DNA from: JBGAQP01 sp044220635
GTDB lineage: Bacteria; Pseudomonadota; Gammaproteobacteria; Burkholderiales; Usitatibacteraceae
NCBI GenBank assembly: GCA_044220635.1
Contig: JBGAQP010000007.1
Coordinates: 1-64,000 of the forward strand
DNA length: 64,000 nt
Reading direction: 5' to 3'
This document shows positions 1 through 9,216 of the stretch, in pieces. Each line of letters begins with the position of its first letter. Positions within the stretch are counted from its first letter, which is position 1. The translations under genes and the position numbers were made by a program. The notes under the pieces are model-generated. The model saw nothing but the letters and a program-made list of their open reading frames with translations, did no database searches and was not told the origin of the DNA.

Positions 1-71
1 CGCGGTCGCGTCAGGCGAGCGTGCCGGGCTGGAAGCGGCCGGCGAAGAAACCGAAACCTCCGAAGGGCTGA
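1..71 (+). CDS. glmU: GlmU C-terminal end (partial)
   Basis: An open frame runs from the window edge to a TGA at 69-71, five bases before the glmS ATG. It encodes a short basic tail containing Gln, then GWKRPAKK. The known C-terminus of bifunctional GlmU (glucosamine-1-phosphate acetyltransferase / N-acetylglucosamine-1-phosphate uridyltransferase) ends in a similar Q...GW(K/R)RPxKK tail, and glmU-glmS is a common operon. Only about 22 residues are visible, so the call rests on this tail and the position. GlmU would act two steps after GlmS in UDP-GlcNAc synthesis. Confidence 0.72.
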   Translation, partial: RSRQASVPGWKRPAKKPKPPKG

Positions 72-75
72 AGCC

Positions 76-1905
<1,830 letters not shown>

Positions 1906-1912
1906 CGCGGCC

Positions 1913-3664
1913 TCAGCCCCCGAGCGCGGCGATCACCTCGGGCGGGCAGGCCTGCTTCGCGCGGTCGAAGAGGTTCGCGCCGGTGTGGTCCTTCACCTCC
2001 GGGTCCGCGCCCATCGCCATCATGTGGGCGACGATCTCGGCGAGCTTCGCCGGCGTCACCGTCGGGATGCCGCAATAGTTGATCGCGACGATGAGCGGCA
2101 CGGGCGGGTTCTGCACCTGCCCGAAGCGCACGGGCTGCGCCACGTTCGCGCGGGTGACGAGCTTCTTCACCGCGGCGACGTCGCCCACGCGGATCGCCGA
2201 GTAGAGCGCCGCGCCGTCGGCGCCGGGGCCCTTGCCCGCGGGTGCCGGGGCCGCCTTCGCCACGGAAGGCGCCGCCTGCTTCGCCTGCCGCGCGCCGCTT
2301 TCTCGCCACGCGGGGCGGATGCGGTCGAGGGCCTTCTCCGCGGCCTGCTTCACGCCCGGCGCGGGATTCGCGAGCTCCGCCTTCACGACCTCGGTCTGGT
2401 CGAATGCGTCGCTCCACAGTCCCTCGAGGCGCTGGAGGTGCTGGATCTTCGCCGCCGGGTCCTTGTTGGCCGCGAGCCAGCGGGCGTAGTGCTTCGCGCG
2501 TTCCTTCTGGTCGGGGATCGCCATGCCGAGCGGGCTCGTGCAGGCCTCGAACGCCTTGCCCGGCGGGCCGCCGCCGAGGATGGGCTCGCACACCGCGAGG
2601 AGCTGCGCGAGCGCCGCGCGCGAGACTTCGTGGCTGCCCTTCGCGGTGCGGGCGTCTGCCGCGGTGCCGAGGATGGCGATCGCGCGCAGGCGCTGGTCCT
2701 CCTCGGCGGAGGCGTCCTTCGCGACGGCGGCGATCTCCGCAAGCCCCGTCGCCGTCTTGCCCGCCGCGCGGCCGAACGCGGAAAGGGCCATGTCGCGGCG
2801 ATCGGCCGAGGCGAGGAGCCTTGCCGCCTGCGGCGGCCACTTCGCGAGGGAGGCCGGATCGTGCTGCTCGCCCAGGAGATCCCAGGCGGTGGAGGCGACC
2901 TCGCGATCGGGTGAAGCCGCCTGCGCGAGCAGCAGGTCGGTCCAGCCCTCGGGGCGCGGCGAATAGCGGTGCAGCGCGCGCATGAGCACGACCTGGCCGT
3001 GCTGCGTCCGGCGAAGCTCGTCCACCAGGTGCGGCATCGCGCCGCGGTCCTTCGTGTCCACGAGCCGCTCGAGGGCCTGGCGCGCGAGCGCGACGTTGTC
3101 GCGCGATCCGCCGCGCTTCGCCGCCGCCGCGACCTGTTCCAGGTAAGTCGTGAGCGCGGGGGCGAGCACGGCCGCGGGATCGAGGCCGATGAGCCCGCGC
3201 GCCGCGAGGAACCGCACGTAGGGCGTGCCCGGCTGCGCGAGCACGCGGCGCCGCGCGGGCGCGAGCGTCTCGGCGCCCACCTTCATCGCGCCGAGCGCTC
3301 CCGCGGCGTTCATCGCCACGGCGCCGTCGGGATCGTCGAGCGCCGCGGTGAGCGCGGGGCGAGCCGGCGCGAACGCTTCCGCGGATTTCCCCGCGAGCGT
3401 CCACAGCGCGCTCGCCGCCTCGAGCCGGATCGCGGCATCGGGATGGGAGAGCAGCTTCGCGAGCACCGGCGCCGATTTCGCCGCGCCTTCCACGCCCAGG
3501 CTCTTCGCTGCGGAGAGCTGCTCCTTCGGGTCGCCTTCCTCGAGATCGCGCAGCGACTCCTTGCGCGCTTCCTCGAAGAACTTGTCCGCGAAGCTGCCCT
3601 GGGCGGCGGCGGGCAGCGCCGAAAGGAGGACGACGAGCATTGCCGCGGCGCGGAACGGGTGCAT
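1913..3664 (-). CDS. exported HEAT-repeat / ankyrin-repeat protein
   Basis: 583 residues. A Sec-type signal peptide (hydrophobic MLVVLLSALPAAAQG) is followed by a long alpha-helical region, about residues 40-380, with repeated Ala/Leu-rich HEAT-like units (for example HPDAAIRLEAASALW). A low-complexity Ala/Lys linker near residue 470 leads to a C-terminal ankyrin-like part (LYSAIRVGDVAAVKKL, then MMAMGADPEVKDHTGANLF). HEAT and ankyrin folds bind protein partners, so a periplasmic scaffold role is plausible. No catalytic motif is visible. It converges on glmS with a 7-base gap. The start is chosen because the signal peptide begins there. Confidence 0.75.
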   Translation of the reverse strand: MHPFRAAAMLVVLLSALPAAAQGSFADKFFEEARKESLRDLEEGDPKEQLSAAKSLGVEGAAKSAPVLAKLLSHPDAAIRLEAASALWTLAGKSAEAFAPARPALTAALDDPDGAVAMNAAGALGAMKVGAETLAPARRRVLAQPGTPYVRFLAARGLIGLDPAAVLAPALTTYLEQVAAAAKRGGSRDNVALARQALERLVDTKDRGAMPHLVDELRRTQHGQVVLMRALHRYSPRPEGWTDLLLAQAASPDREVASTAWDLLGEQHDPASLAKWPPQAARLLASADRRDMALSAFGRAAGKTATGLAEIAAVAKDASAEEDQRLRAIAILGTAADARTAKGSHEVSRAALAQLLAVCEPILGGGPPGKAFEACTSPLGMAIPDQKERAKHYARWLAANKDPAAKIQHLQRLEGLWSDAFDQTEVVKAELANPAPGVKQAAEKALDRIRPAWRESGARQAKQAAPSVAKAAPAPAGKGPGADGAALYSAIRVGDVAAVKKLVTRANVAQPVRFGQVQNPPVPLIVAINYCGIPTVTPAKLAEIVAHMMAMGADPEVKDHTGANLFDRAKQACPPEVIAALGG

Positions 3665-3816
3665 GGGCCCTCCTCGTGGATGTGGGCCGGATCATAGCAA
3701 GGCCCCGCCGCGCACCGCACCGGGCCGGACGGAACGCGCTCTCGCCGTCCGGACCACCCTCTCCTGAGTCGGCTCGAGTCCGTCGTTGGCGGGGGATCCC
3801 CGCCCCCGCGCGGGAA

Positions 3817-4305
3817 CTAGGGCCTCTTCGCCTTCCAGCCGGGATGGTCGAAGTACTTGTCGTAGGTGGCGAGGGTTCCGGCCACCTGGAGAAGCCCCTT
3901 GCGGCCCTCGGCGCCGCTCTTAGCCGCCTTCATCGCGTCCGTTCCGGCGACCAGGTCCGCGACCACGATGTGGAGCTGCTCGTCCGCCGCCGGGGGCAGC
4001 TTGCACTCCGCGACGATCCGGCCGACCTCGATCTCGACGCGCTTGCCGAGCTCCGCGTAGGCCGCGGGCTTCGCCGTGCCCTTGTGCACGGGCGGCGCCG
4101 CGTCGTTCACCGTGTCGCGGATCGCTTCCATGCCACGGCGCAGCGCCGCGTCCGTGGCCCATTTCTTCCCGTGGTCGAGCTGCAGCTTCGCCGCCTCCGT
4201 GCCGTGCCCGTGGTGGTGGGGATCGGCGGCGAGGGCGGCGGGCGCGAGGCTCGCCGACGAGAGGGCGAAAGCTCCCGCCACGAGCAGGGTCTGGAGTCGT
4301 TTCAT
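3817..4305 (-). CDS. small His-rich periplasmic protein (DnrO-like)
   Basis: 162 residues from the ATG at 4305, which has an AGGAGG box 5 bases upstream; the longer upstream reading lacks a leader. An N-terminal signal peptide (KRLQTLLVAGAFALSSASL, cleaved near AAD) is followed by a HHHGHG cluster that could bind metal. The mature part is helical, with LQLDHGKKWATDAALRRGM and a YDKYFDHPGW ending. This pattern recalls small periplasmic proteins annotated DnrO-like in betaproteobacteria. That family recall is from memory and the function is unknown. It is divergent from the sirtuin gene, and an FNR-like palindrome lies between them. Confidence 0.6.
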   Translation of the reverse strand: MKRLQTLLVAGAFALSSASLAPAALAADPHHHGHGTEAAKLQLDHGKKWATDAALRRGMEAIRDTVNDAAPPVHKGTAKPAAYAELGKRVEIEVGRIVAECKLPPAADEQLHIVVADLVAGTDAMKAAKSGAEGRKGLLQVAGTLATYDKYFDHPGWKAKRP

Positions 4306-4387
4306 GCGGTCCTCCTGGGGAATGGAACGAGTCTGAGCGCGCCCCGGTTCCCGGGGTTCCGGGGCGGGCGCGCCGATCCGCCGTTTC

Positions 4388-4424
4388 TTGAACTGGTTCA
4401 AGCGCGCCCCGCCGCGGCGATAAT
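4388..4424 (+). promoter_or_regulatory. FNR/Anr-like palindrome and -10 before the sirtuin gene
   Basis: TTGAACTGGTTCAA at 4388-4401 is a perfect palindrome, extended to 7-base arms by flanking C and G. It fits the TTGA-N6-TCAA frame of FNR-family boxes. A GATAAT -10-like hexamer lies at 4419-4424, ten bases before the sirtuin ATG. The box-to-hexamer spacing is about 5 bases shorter than in the other boxes of this window, so activation geometry is less certain. The box could also serve the divergent gene at 4305. Confidence 0.5.
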
Positions 4425-4433
4425 GGGCGGGCC

Positions 4434-5189
4434 ATGGCCGGGCCCGCCGATCGCGATTCCCCGCTCGACCGCGCGCGCGAGCTCGTCGCCGGCGCCCGCG
4501 CGATCGCCGTGCTCACGGGCGCGGGCATCTCGGCGGAATCGGGCATCCCCACCTTCCGCGACGCGCTGACCGGCCTCTGGGAGCGCTTCCGGCCCGAGGA
4601 GCTCGCCACGCCCGAGGCGTTCCGGGCGAACCCGAAGCTCGTCTGGGAGTGGTACGCCTGGCGGCGCGCGAAGGTCGGCGAGGCGCGGCCGAACCCCGGC
4701 CACCTCGCGCTCGCGAGGCTGGAGGAAGCCTGCGCCGCGAGGAGCGCGCGCTTCGCGCTCGTCACGCAGAACGTGGACGGGCTGCACCAGGCGGCGGGCA
4801 GCCGCAACGTGATCGAGCTGCACGGCAACATCCGCCGCGTGAAGTGCTTCGACCGTCACCATGCGATCGACGCGTGGGACGACGCCGGCGAGGTGCCGCC
4901 TCGTTGCCCGAAGTGCGGCTCGCCATTGCGGCCCGACGTGGTGTGGTTCGGCGAGATGCTTCCGGAGGCGGCGCTCGAATCCGCCTTCGCGGCCGCGCGC
5001 GGCTGCGAGGTCTTCCTCTCGGTGGGCACCTCGACCGTCGTCGAGCCCGCCGCGTCGCTCCCGTTCCTCGCGCGGCGATCGGGCGCGGCCGTGGTCGAGG
5101 TGAACCCGCAGCCCACGCCGCTCACGCGGGAGGCGACGGTGTCGCTGCGGGGTCCCGCCGGGGAGGTCCTGCCGCGGCTCCTCGGCTAG
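4434..5189 (+). CDS. cobB: NAD-dependent protein deacylase, CobB/SIRT5-like sirtuin
   Basis: 251 residues, a full-length bacterial sirtuin. The NAD-binding GAGISAESGIPTFRD and TQNVDG motifs are present, as is the catalytic His of ELHGN. A Tyr-x-x-Arg pair (Y74, R77 in EWYAWRR) is the signature of class III sirtuins, which prefer succinyl/malonyl-lysine over acetyl-lysine. The zinc region has one Cys in the first half (VKCFD) and CPKC in the second, as I recall for CobB. The stop overlaps the convergent antiporter gene by 4 bases. An FNR-like box lies just upstream. The class III preference is inferred from the two residues. Confidence 0.92.
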   Translation: MAGPADRDSPLDRARELVAGARAIAVLTGAGISAESGIPTFRDALTGLWERFRPEELATPEAFRANPKLVWEWYAWRRAKVGEARPNPGHLALARLEEACAARSARFALVTQNVDGLHQAAGSRNVIELHGNIRRVKCFDRHHAIDAWDDAGEVPPRCPKCGSPLRPDVVWFGEMLPEAALESAFAAARGCEVFLSVGTSTVVEPAASLPFLARRSGAAVVEVNPQPTPLTREATVSLRGPAGEVLPRLLG

Positions 5190-6199
5190 GCGCCGTGGAG
5201 GAAGAGCAGGTAGGCGTTGAGCAGGTAGGCGAGGAAGAGGAACAGGCTCGCCCAGCCCACGGTCCCGAAGACGCGGGACTTCGAGCGGTACACGAAGCCC
5301 GCGACGAAGGCGCCGGTCATCACGATCGCCGAGAGCGCCGAGACGGCGTGCACCTGCGTGATGTGCGCGAGGATCGGCCCCTTCGCGTAGAAGAGGTCGT
5401 CGATCGCGATGATCGCGACGTCGAACAGGTTGCTGCCCAGGAGGTTGGCGATCGCCATGTCGATGGCGCCGATGCGCAGCGCCGCGATCGTCACCACCAG
5501 CTCGGGCAGCGAGGTCGCGAACGCGACGAAGAGCGTGCCCACGAACGAGGCGTGCCACCCATGGGCCGCGGCGAGCGCCTTGCCGACGAAGGGCAGCCCC
5601 GTCCCGGCCGCGAGCACCACGACCGAGGCGAGGGCGTAGCGCACGAGCGCCTGCGCGAGCGTGATGCCCGCGTGCCGGTCCATCGCCTCGCCGCCGAAGC
5701 GCGCGAGCTCGCGTTTCTCGTAGAGGAACACGACGCGCATCGCGAGCAGATAGAAGACGAGGATGATCGGCGTGTAGAGCCCCACGTGGCCGATGGACCA
5801 CGAGCCGATCCCGCCGGCGACCAGCAGGTTGAACGCGACGAAGCCGAGCAGCATCACGCCGAAGGCGGCCGACAGCAGGTGCCCCTGGTCCGCCCGGTCG
5901 AAGAGCGACTCCCCGCGGTGCAGCCAGTCGAGCACCGAGACGATGGCGAGGTTGAAGACGCAGCTTCCGAGCGCGTCGCCGACGGCGATGTTGGGCGCGT
6001 CGGCGATCGTGACGGAGCTGATCCCGGTGACGAGCTCAGGCAGCGAAGTGACCGTGGCGAGCAGGACGAGCCCCACCCAGGTGCCGCCCATCCCGGTCTT
6101 CTCGGCGATGACGTGCCCGTAGCGGGTGAGCCAGACGCCGCCCAGGGCGATCGCCAGCGCGCAGGCGACGAATCCGAGCCAGGCGGTGGCGGGGGCCAC
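5186..6199 (-). CDS. calcium/sodium antiporter, CaCA family (YrbG-like)
   Basis: 337-residue inner-membrane protein with about ten hydrophobic segments. It carries the two inverted alpha-repeats of the Ca2+:cation antiporter family: TVTSLPELVTG followed by GDALGSCVFN in the first half, and FATSLPELVVT followed by ANLLGSNLFD in the second. The acidic SLPEL residues coordinate Ca2+ in this family. The gene follows the usp gene by 6 bases on the same strand, so they are probably co-transcribed. The exchanged ions cannot be read from sequence alone. Confidence 0.9.
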   Translation of the reverse strand: MAPATAWLGFVACALAIALGGVWLTRYGHVIAEKTGMGGTWVGLVLLATVTSLPELVTGISSVTIADAPNIAVGDALGSCVFNLAIVSVLDWLHRGESLFDRADQGHLLSAAFGVMLLGFVAFNLLVAGGIGSWSIGHVGLYTPIILVFYLLAMRVVFLYEKRELARFGGEAMDRHAGITLAQALVRYALASVVVLAAGTGLPFVGKALAAAHGWHASFVGTLFVAFATSLPELVVTIAALRIGAIDMAIANLLGSNLFDVAIIAIDDLFYAKGPILAHITQVHAVSALSAIVMTGAFVAGFVYRSKSRVFGTVGWASLFLFLAYLLNAYLLFLHGA

Positions 6200-6205
6200 G
6201 GGCCC

Positions 6206-6646
6206 CTACTTCACCAGCGTGACCGGAAGGTCGGTGAGGTGGACGACCTTCATCGCCACGGAGCCGAGCACGAGGCTCGCGATCTCGCCCAGCCCCCGCG
6301 TGCCCATGACGATGTTGGTGCAGCCCTTGTCTTTCGCCGCGCGCACGATGGTCTCGGCCGGCTCGCCGAACTCCACCGAGAACTCGTAGGGGATGTTGTC
6401 GTCGTCGAAGACCTTCAGGGCGCGCGCGGCGTGCCGCCCGCCGATGTCCGAGCGGTGGGCGATCGCGTCCTCCTGGCCCAGGCCGTGGGTCTGCCAGGTC
6501 TCGATCGAGGGCTGGACGTTGATCACGAAGACGCGCGTGCCGCGGTCGCGGTGGACGCGGTTCGCGGTGTAGGCCGCCGCATGGTCCGCCGAGGGCGAGC
6601 CGTCCACGGGCACCAGGATCACGGGTGAGGCAGGGATTGTGGCCAT
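6206..6646 (-). CDS. universal stress protein, UspA family
   Basis: 146 residues, a single Usp domain. The N-terminal VILVPVDGSP strand contains the ATP-contacting Asp. The C-terminal MGTRGLGEIASLVLGS is the G-2x-G-9x-G-(S) nucleotide-binding motif, so this is probably an ATP-binding type. It heads a two-gene unit with the antiporter and is divergent from ubiU. A TAGAAT-type -10 on the minus strand (6679-6684) lies upstream. The FNR-like box at 6732-6745 would sit near -66 for this promoter, a plausible class I position. Anr/FNR control of usp genes is well known in proteobacteria; here it is inferred. Confidence 0.93.
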   Translation of the reverse strand: MATIPASPVILVPVDGSPSADHAAAYTANRVHRDRGTRVFVINVQPSIETWQTHGLGQEDAIAHRSDIGGRHAARALKVFDDDNIPYEFSVEFGEPAETIVRAAKDKGCTNIVMGTRGLGEIASLVLGSVAMKVVHLTDLPVTLVK

Positions 6647-6731
6647 GGCCGTCGCGGGTTGGTCGGGGGGAGGTCCGGATTCTAGCGCACCCCCCGCGAC
6701 CCGCCTTGACGCCCCGCAAAACCACGTTCTC

Positions 6732-6745
6732 CTGATCCAGATTAA
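6732..6745. promoter_or_regulatory. FNR/Anr-like box between usp and ubiU
   Basis: CTGATCCAGATTAA matches the FNR consensus TTGAT-N4-ATCAA at 8 of 10 specified positions. Its centre is about 29.5 bases from a TACGCT hexamer at 6768-6773, the same spacing seen at phaC and the P-type ATPase in this window. That would give a class II promoter with an RNA start near 6780. The site fits oxygen-controlled expression of anaerobic ubiquinone genes and perhaps of usp. Confidence 0.55.
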
Positions 6746-6812
6746 GTCCGCCGGGCAGGCCCCCGGTTACGCTGGGCGACCCATGATGCCCTCCTTCGAA
6801 ACCGTGAACCGT

Positions 6813-7808
6813 ATGCGCCTGGTCTGCCCCGCCGGCACGCCCCCTTCCCTCCAGGCCGCCGTCGACAACGGCGCCGACGACGTCTACCTCGGATTCAAGG
6901 ACGAGACCAACGCGCGCAACTTCGCCGGCCTCAACTTCGACGACCGGACGCTGCGCGAGGGGATCGGCTACGCGCACCGCGCGGGCGCGAAGGTGCTGAT
7001 CGCGCTCAACACCTATCCGCAGCCCGGGACTTGGCGCAAGTGGCAATCCGCCGTGGACCGCGCCGCGGACCTGGGGGCGGACGCCGTCATCGTCGCCGAC
7101 GCGGGGCTGCTCGAGTACGCCTCGAGCAAGCACCCGGAGCTGAGGCTGCACCTCTCGGTCCAGGGCTCGGCCACGAACCACGAGGCGATCAACTTCTACC
7201 ACGAGCGCTTCGGGATCGCGCGCGCCGTGCTCCCGCGCGTGCTCGCCCTCGAGCAGGTGAAGCGCGTGCTCGAGCGCACCGAGGTCGAGATCGAGGTCTT
7301 CGGCTTCGGGAGCCTCTCGATCATGGTCGAGGGGCGATGCGCGCTTTCCTCCTACGTGACGGGCGAATCGCCCAACACCCACGGCGGCTGCTCGCCCGCG
7401 AAGGCCGTGCGCTGGGAGCAGAAGCCGGGGATGCTCGAATCTCGCCTCGGCAGCGTCCTCATCGACCGCTTCGCCGACGACGAGAGCCCGGGCTATCCGA
7501 CGCTCTGCCGCGGCCGCTTCAAGGTGAAGGACGAGATCTACTATCCCTTCGAGGAGCCCACGAGCCTCAATACCCTCGAGCTGCTGCCCAGGCTCCAGGC
7601 GATGGGGGTGGCGGCGGTGAAGATCGAGGGCCGGCAGAGGAGCCCCAAATACGTCGAGACCGTGACCCGCGTGTGGCGCGAGGCCCTCGACGAGTGCGCG
7701 GCGGACGCGGCGCGATTCCGCGTGCGGCCCGCGTGGCAGGCGGACCTCGGCGCCGTTTCCGAGGGCCGCCAGTGCACGCTGGGCGCCTACGACCGTCCCT
7801 GGAGGTGA
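6813..7808 (+). CDS. ubiU: anaerobic ubiquinone hydroxylation protein UbiU (U32 family)
   Basis: From the ATG at 6813 the product has 331 residues, the length I recall for E. coli UbiU, and begins MRLVCPAG like that protein. Starts at 6783/6786 are possible but would be nearly leaderless. UbiU and UbiV form an Fe-S complex for O2-independent hydroxylation of ubiquinone precursors. The U32 features NGADDVYLGF and EGRQRSPKYV are present. Of the four Fe-S cysteines of E. coli UbiU (169, 176, 193, 232), C176, C193 and C232 are kept in register, but position 169 is Ser (GSLSIMVEGRC). First gene of ubiU-ubiV-ubiT, with an FNR-like box upstream. Confidence 0.9.
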   Translation: MRLVCPAGTPPSLQAAVDNGADDVYLGFKDETNARNFAGLNFDDRTLREGIGYAHRAGAKVLIALNTYPQPGTWRKWQSAVDRAADLGADAVIVADAGLLEYASSKHPELRLHLSVQGSATNHEAINFYHERFGIARAVLPRVLALEQVKRVLERTEVEIEVFGFGSLSIMVEGRCALSSYVTGESPNTHGGCSPAKAVRWEQKPGMLESRLGSVLIDRFADDESPGYPTLCRGRFKVKDEIYYPFEEPTSLNTLELLPRLQAMGVAAVKIEGRQRSPKYVETVTRVWREALDECAADAARFRVRPAWQADLGAVSEGRQCTLGAYDRPWR

Positions 7809-7812
7809 GGCC

Positions 7813-8739
7813 GTGAAGCCGACGCAATCCCAACGGCCGATGCGCCTCGCGCTCGGGCCGCTCACCTACTTCTGGCCCCGCCAGGCGGTCCTCGACTTCT
7901 ACGAGCAGGCGGCGCGCTGGCCCGTGGACGTCGTCTACCTCGGCGAGACCGTGTGCTCGCGCCGTCGCGAGCTCAAGCCCTCCGACTGGGCGGACATCGC
8001 GGAGAAGATGGCCGCGGCCGGCAAGGAAGCGGTGCTTTCGACCTACGAGCTGATCGAGACCGACGCGGACCTGCGCGTGATGCGCCAGGTCGTCGAGAAC
8101 GGCCGCTACCCGGTGGAAGCCAACGACATGGGCGCGGTGAAGCGCCTCGCGGACAAGGGGCCGTTCGTCGCGGGCCCGTTCCTCAACATCTACAACGCCT
8201 CCACGCTCGGCTTCTTCGCGGGCATCGGGGCGTCGCGCTGGGTGCCGCCCGTGGAGCTTTCCGGGGCGGGCCTGCGCAAGGTGCTCGCCGAGGCGCCCGC
8301 GGGGATCGAGACCGAGGTCTTCGCCTGGGGGCACCTGCCGCTGGCCCTCTCCGCGCGCTGCTTCACGGCGCGCTTCCACGACCTCTCGAAGGACCACTGC
8401 GACTTCCGCTGCCTGCACGATCCCGACGGCCTGCCGCTCTCGACCCAGGAAGGCGAGCCCTTCCTGCTCCTGAACGGCGTGCAAACGCAGTCGGGCCGCA
8501 TCCAGAACCTGCTGCCCATGGTCCCGAAGTGCCGCGAGATGGGCGTGGACCTGCTGCGGCTCTCGCCGCAATCGCGCGACATGGCCGCGATCGTCGAGCT
8601 CTTCGCGGGGGTGGCGAAAGGCGGGCTCGACGCGCACGAGGCGCAGCGCCGGCTGCGCGCGCTGGTGCCCGGCGGGACCTGCGACGGCTACTGGCACGGC
8701 GTGGCCGGGCTCGAGCAGGTCGAGGAGATGGCCGCATGA
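7813..8739 (+). CDS. ubiV: anaerobic ubiquinone hydroxylation protein UbiV (U32 family)
   Basis: 308 residues from the GTG at 7813, which has GGAGGTG 6 bases upstream. An internal ATG at 7840 would give 299 residues and align better with the E. coli N-terminus. Counted from 7840, cysteines fall at 39, 174, 187 and 191, reproducing the spacing of the four Fe-S ligands of E. coli UbiV (39, 180, 193, 197). All four are present (GETVCSRRR; ARCF, HCDFRC). The gene follows ubiU by 4 bases, and its stop overlaps the ubiT start (ATGA). It is the partner of UbiU. Confidence 0.93.
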   Translation: MKPTQSQRPMRLALGPLTYFWPRQAVLDFYEQAARWPVDVVYLGETVCSRRRELKPSDWADIAEKMAAAGKEAVLSTYELIETDADLRVMRQVVENGRYPVEANDMGAVKRLADKGPFVAGPFLNIYNASTLGFFAGIGASRWVPPVELSGAGLRKVLAEAPAGIETEVFAWGHLPLALSARCFTARFHDLSKDHCDFRCLHDPDGLPLSTQEGEPFLLLNGVQTQSGRIQNLLPMVPKCREMGVDLLRLSPQSRDMAAIVELFAGVAKGGLDAHEAQRRLRALVPGGTCDGYWHGVAGLEQVEEMAA

Positions 8740-9206
8740 GGGTGCTGCCGAAATCGCGCGCGCTGCGCCTGCCCGGAGGTTTCGCGGCGGTCGGCCGGCT
8801 CCTGCCGCACTTTCCGGTGACGGTCGCGCTCACCACCGCGCTCAACCTGACGCTGCGCCGCAAGCTCCCCGCGGAGCTCTACGAGCGGCTCGAGGGCAGG
8901 GAGGTCGCGATCGACGTCGAGGACCTCGGCTACACGATGAGCTTTCGCATCCGCGGGCGGCGTTTCGTCCCCGTTCGCGGCTCGGGGAAGCCCGACCTGC
9001 GCTTCCGCTCCTCGGCCTACGACTTCGCCTCGCTCGCCGCGCGCGAGGAGGACCCCGACACGCTCTTCTTCAACCGCCGCCTCGTGACCGAGGGCGACAC
9101 GGAGCTCGCGCTGCTCGTGAAGAACTCCCTCGACACGATCGAGGTGCCGCGCACGCGCAAGGTCCTCAAGCGCGCGCTCGGCTTCGCGCGGCCGTTCCTG
9201 CGCTGA
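8736..9206 (+). CDS. ubiT: UbiT, SCP2-domain accessory factor of anaerobic ubiquinone synthesis
   Basis: 156 residues from the ATG at 8736, which overlaps the ubiV stop in an ATGA; the longer open frame upstream is a shadow of ubiV. The protein is one SCP2 sterol-carrier-type lipid-binding domain: a short N-terminal helix (HFPVTVALTTALNLTL), then the beta-rich core (VAIDVEDLGYTMSFRI, PDLRFRSSAYDFASLA) and a final helical segment. UbiT is thought to bind isoprenoid intermediates and works with UbiU-UbiV. The three-gene order and tight overlap support the call. Confidence 0.88.
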   Translation: MRVLPKSRALRLPGGFAAVGRLLPHFPVTVALTTALNLTLRRKLPAELYERLEGREVAIDVEDLGYTMSFRIRGRRFVPVRGSGKPDLRFRSSAYDFASLAAREEDPDTLFFNRRLVTEGDTELALLVKNSLDTIEVPRTRKVLKRALGFARPFLR

Positions 9207-9216
9207 TGCGGCGGCC

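Noticed and set aside
6639..6812. N-terminal extension of UbiU up to 6639
   Set aside because: It crosses the divergent promoter and FNR-like box. The 6813 start gives the expected N-terminus and length.
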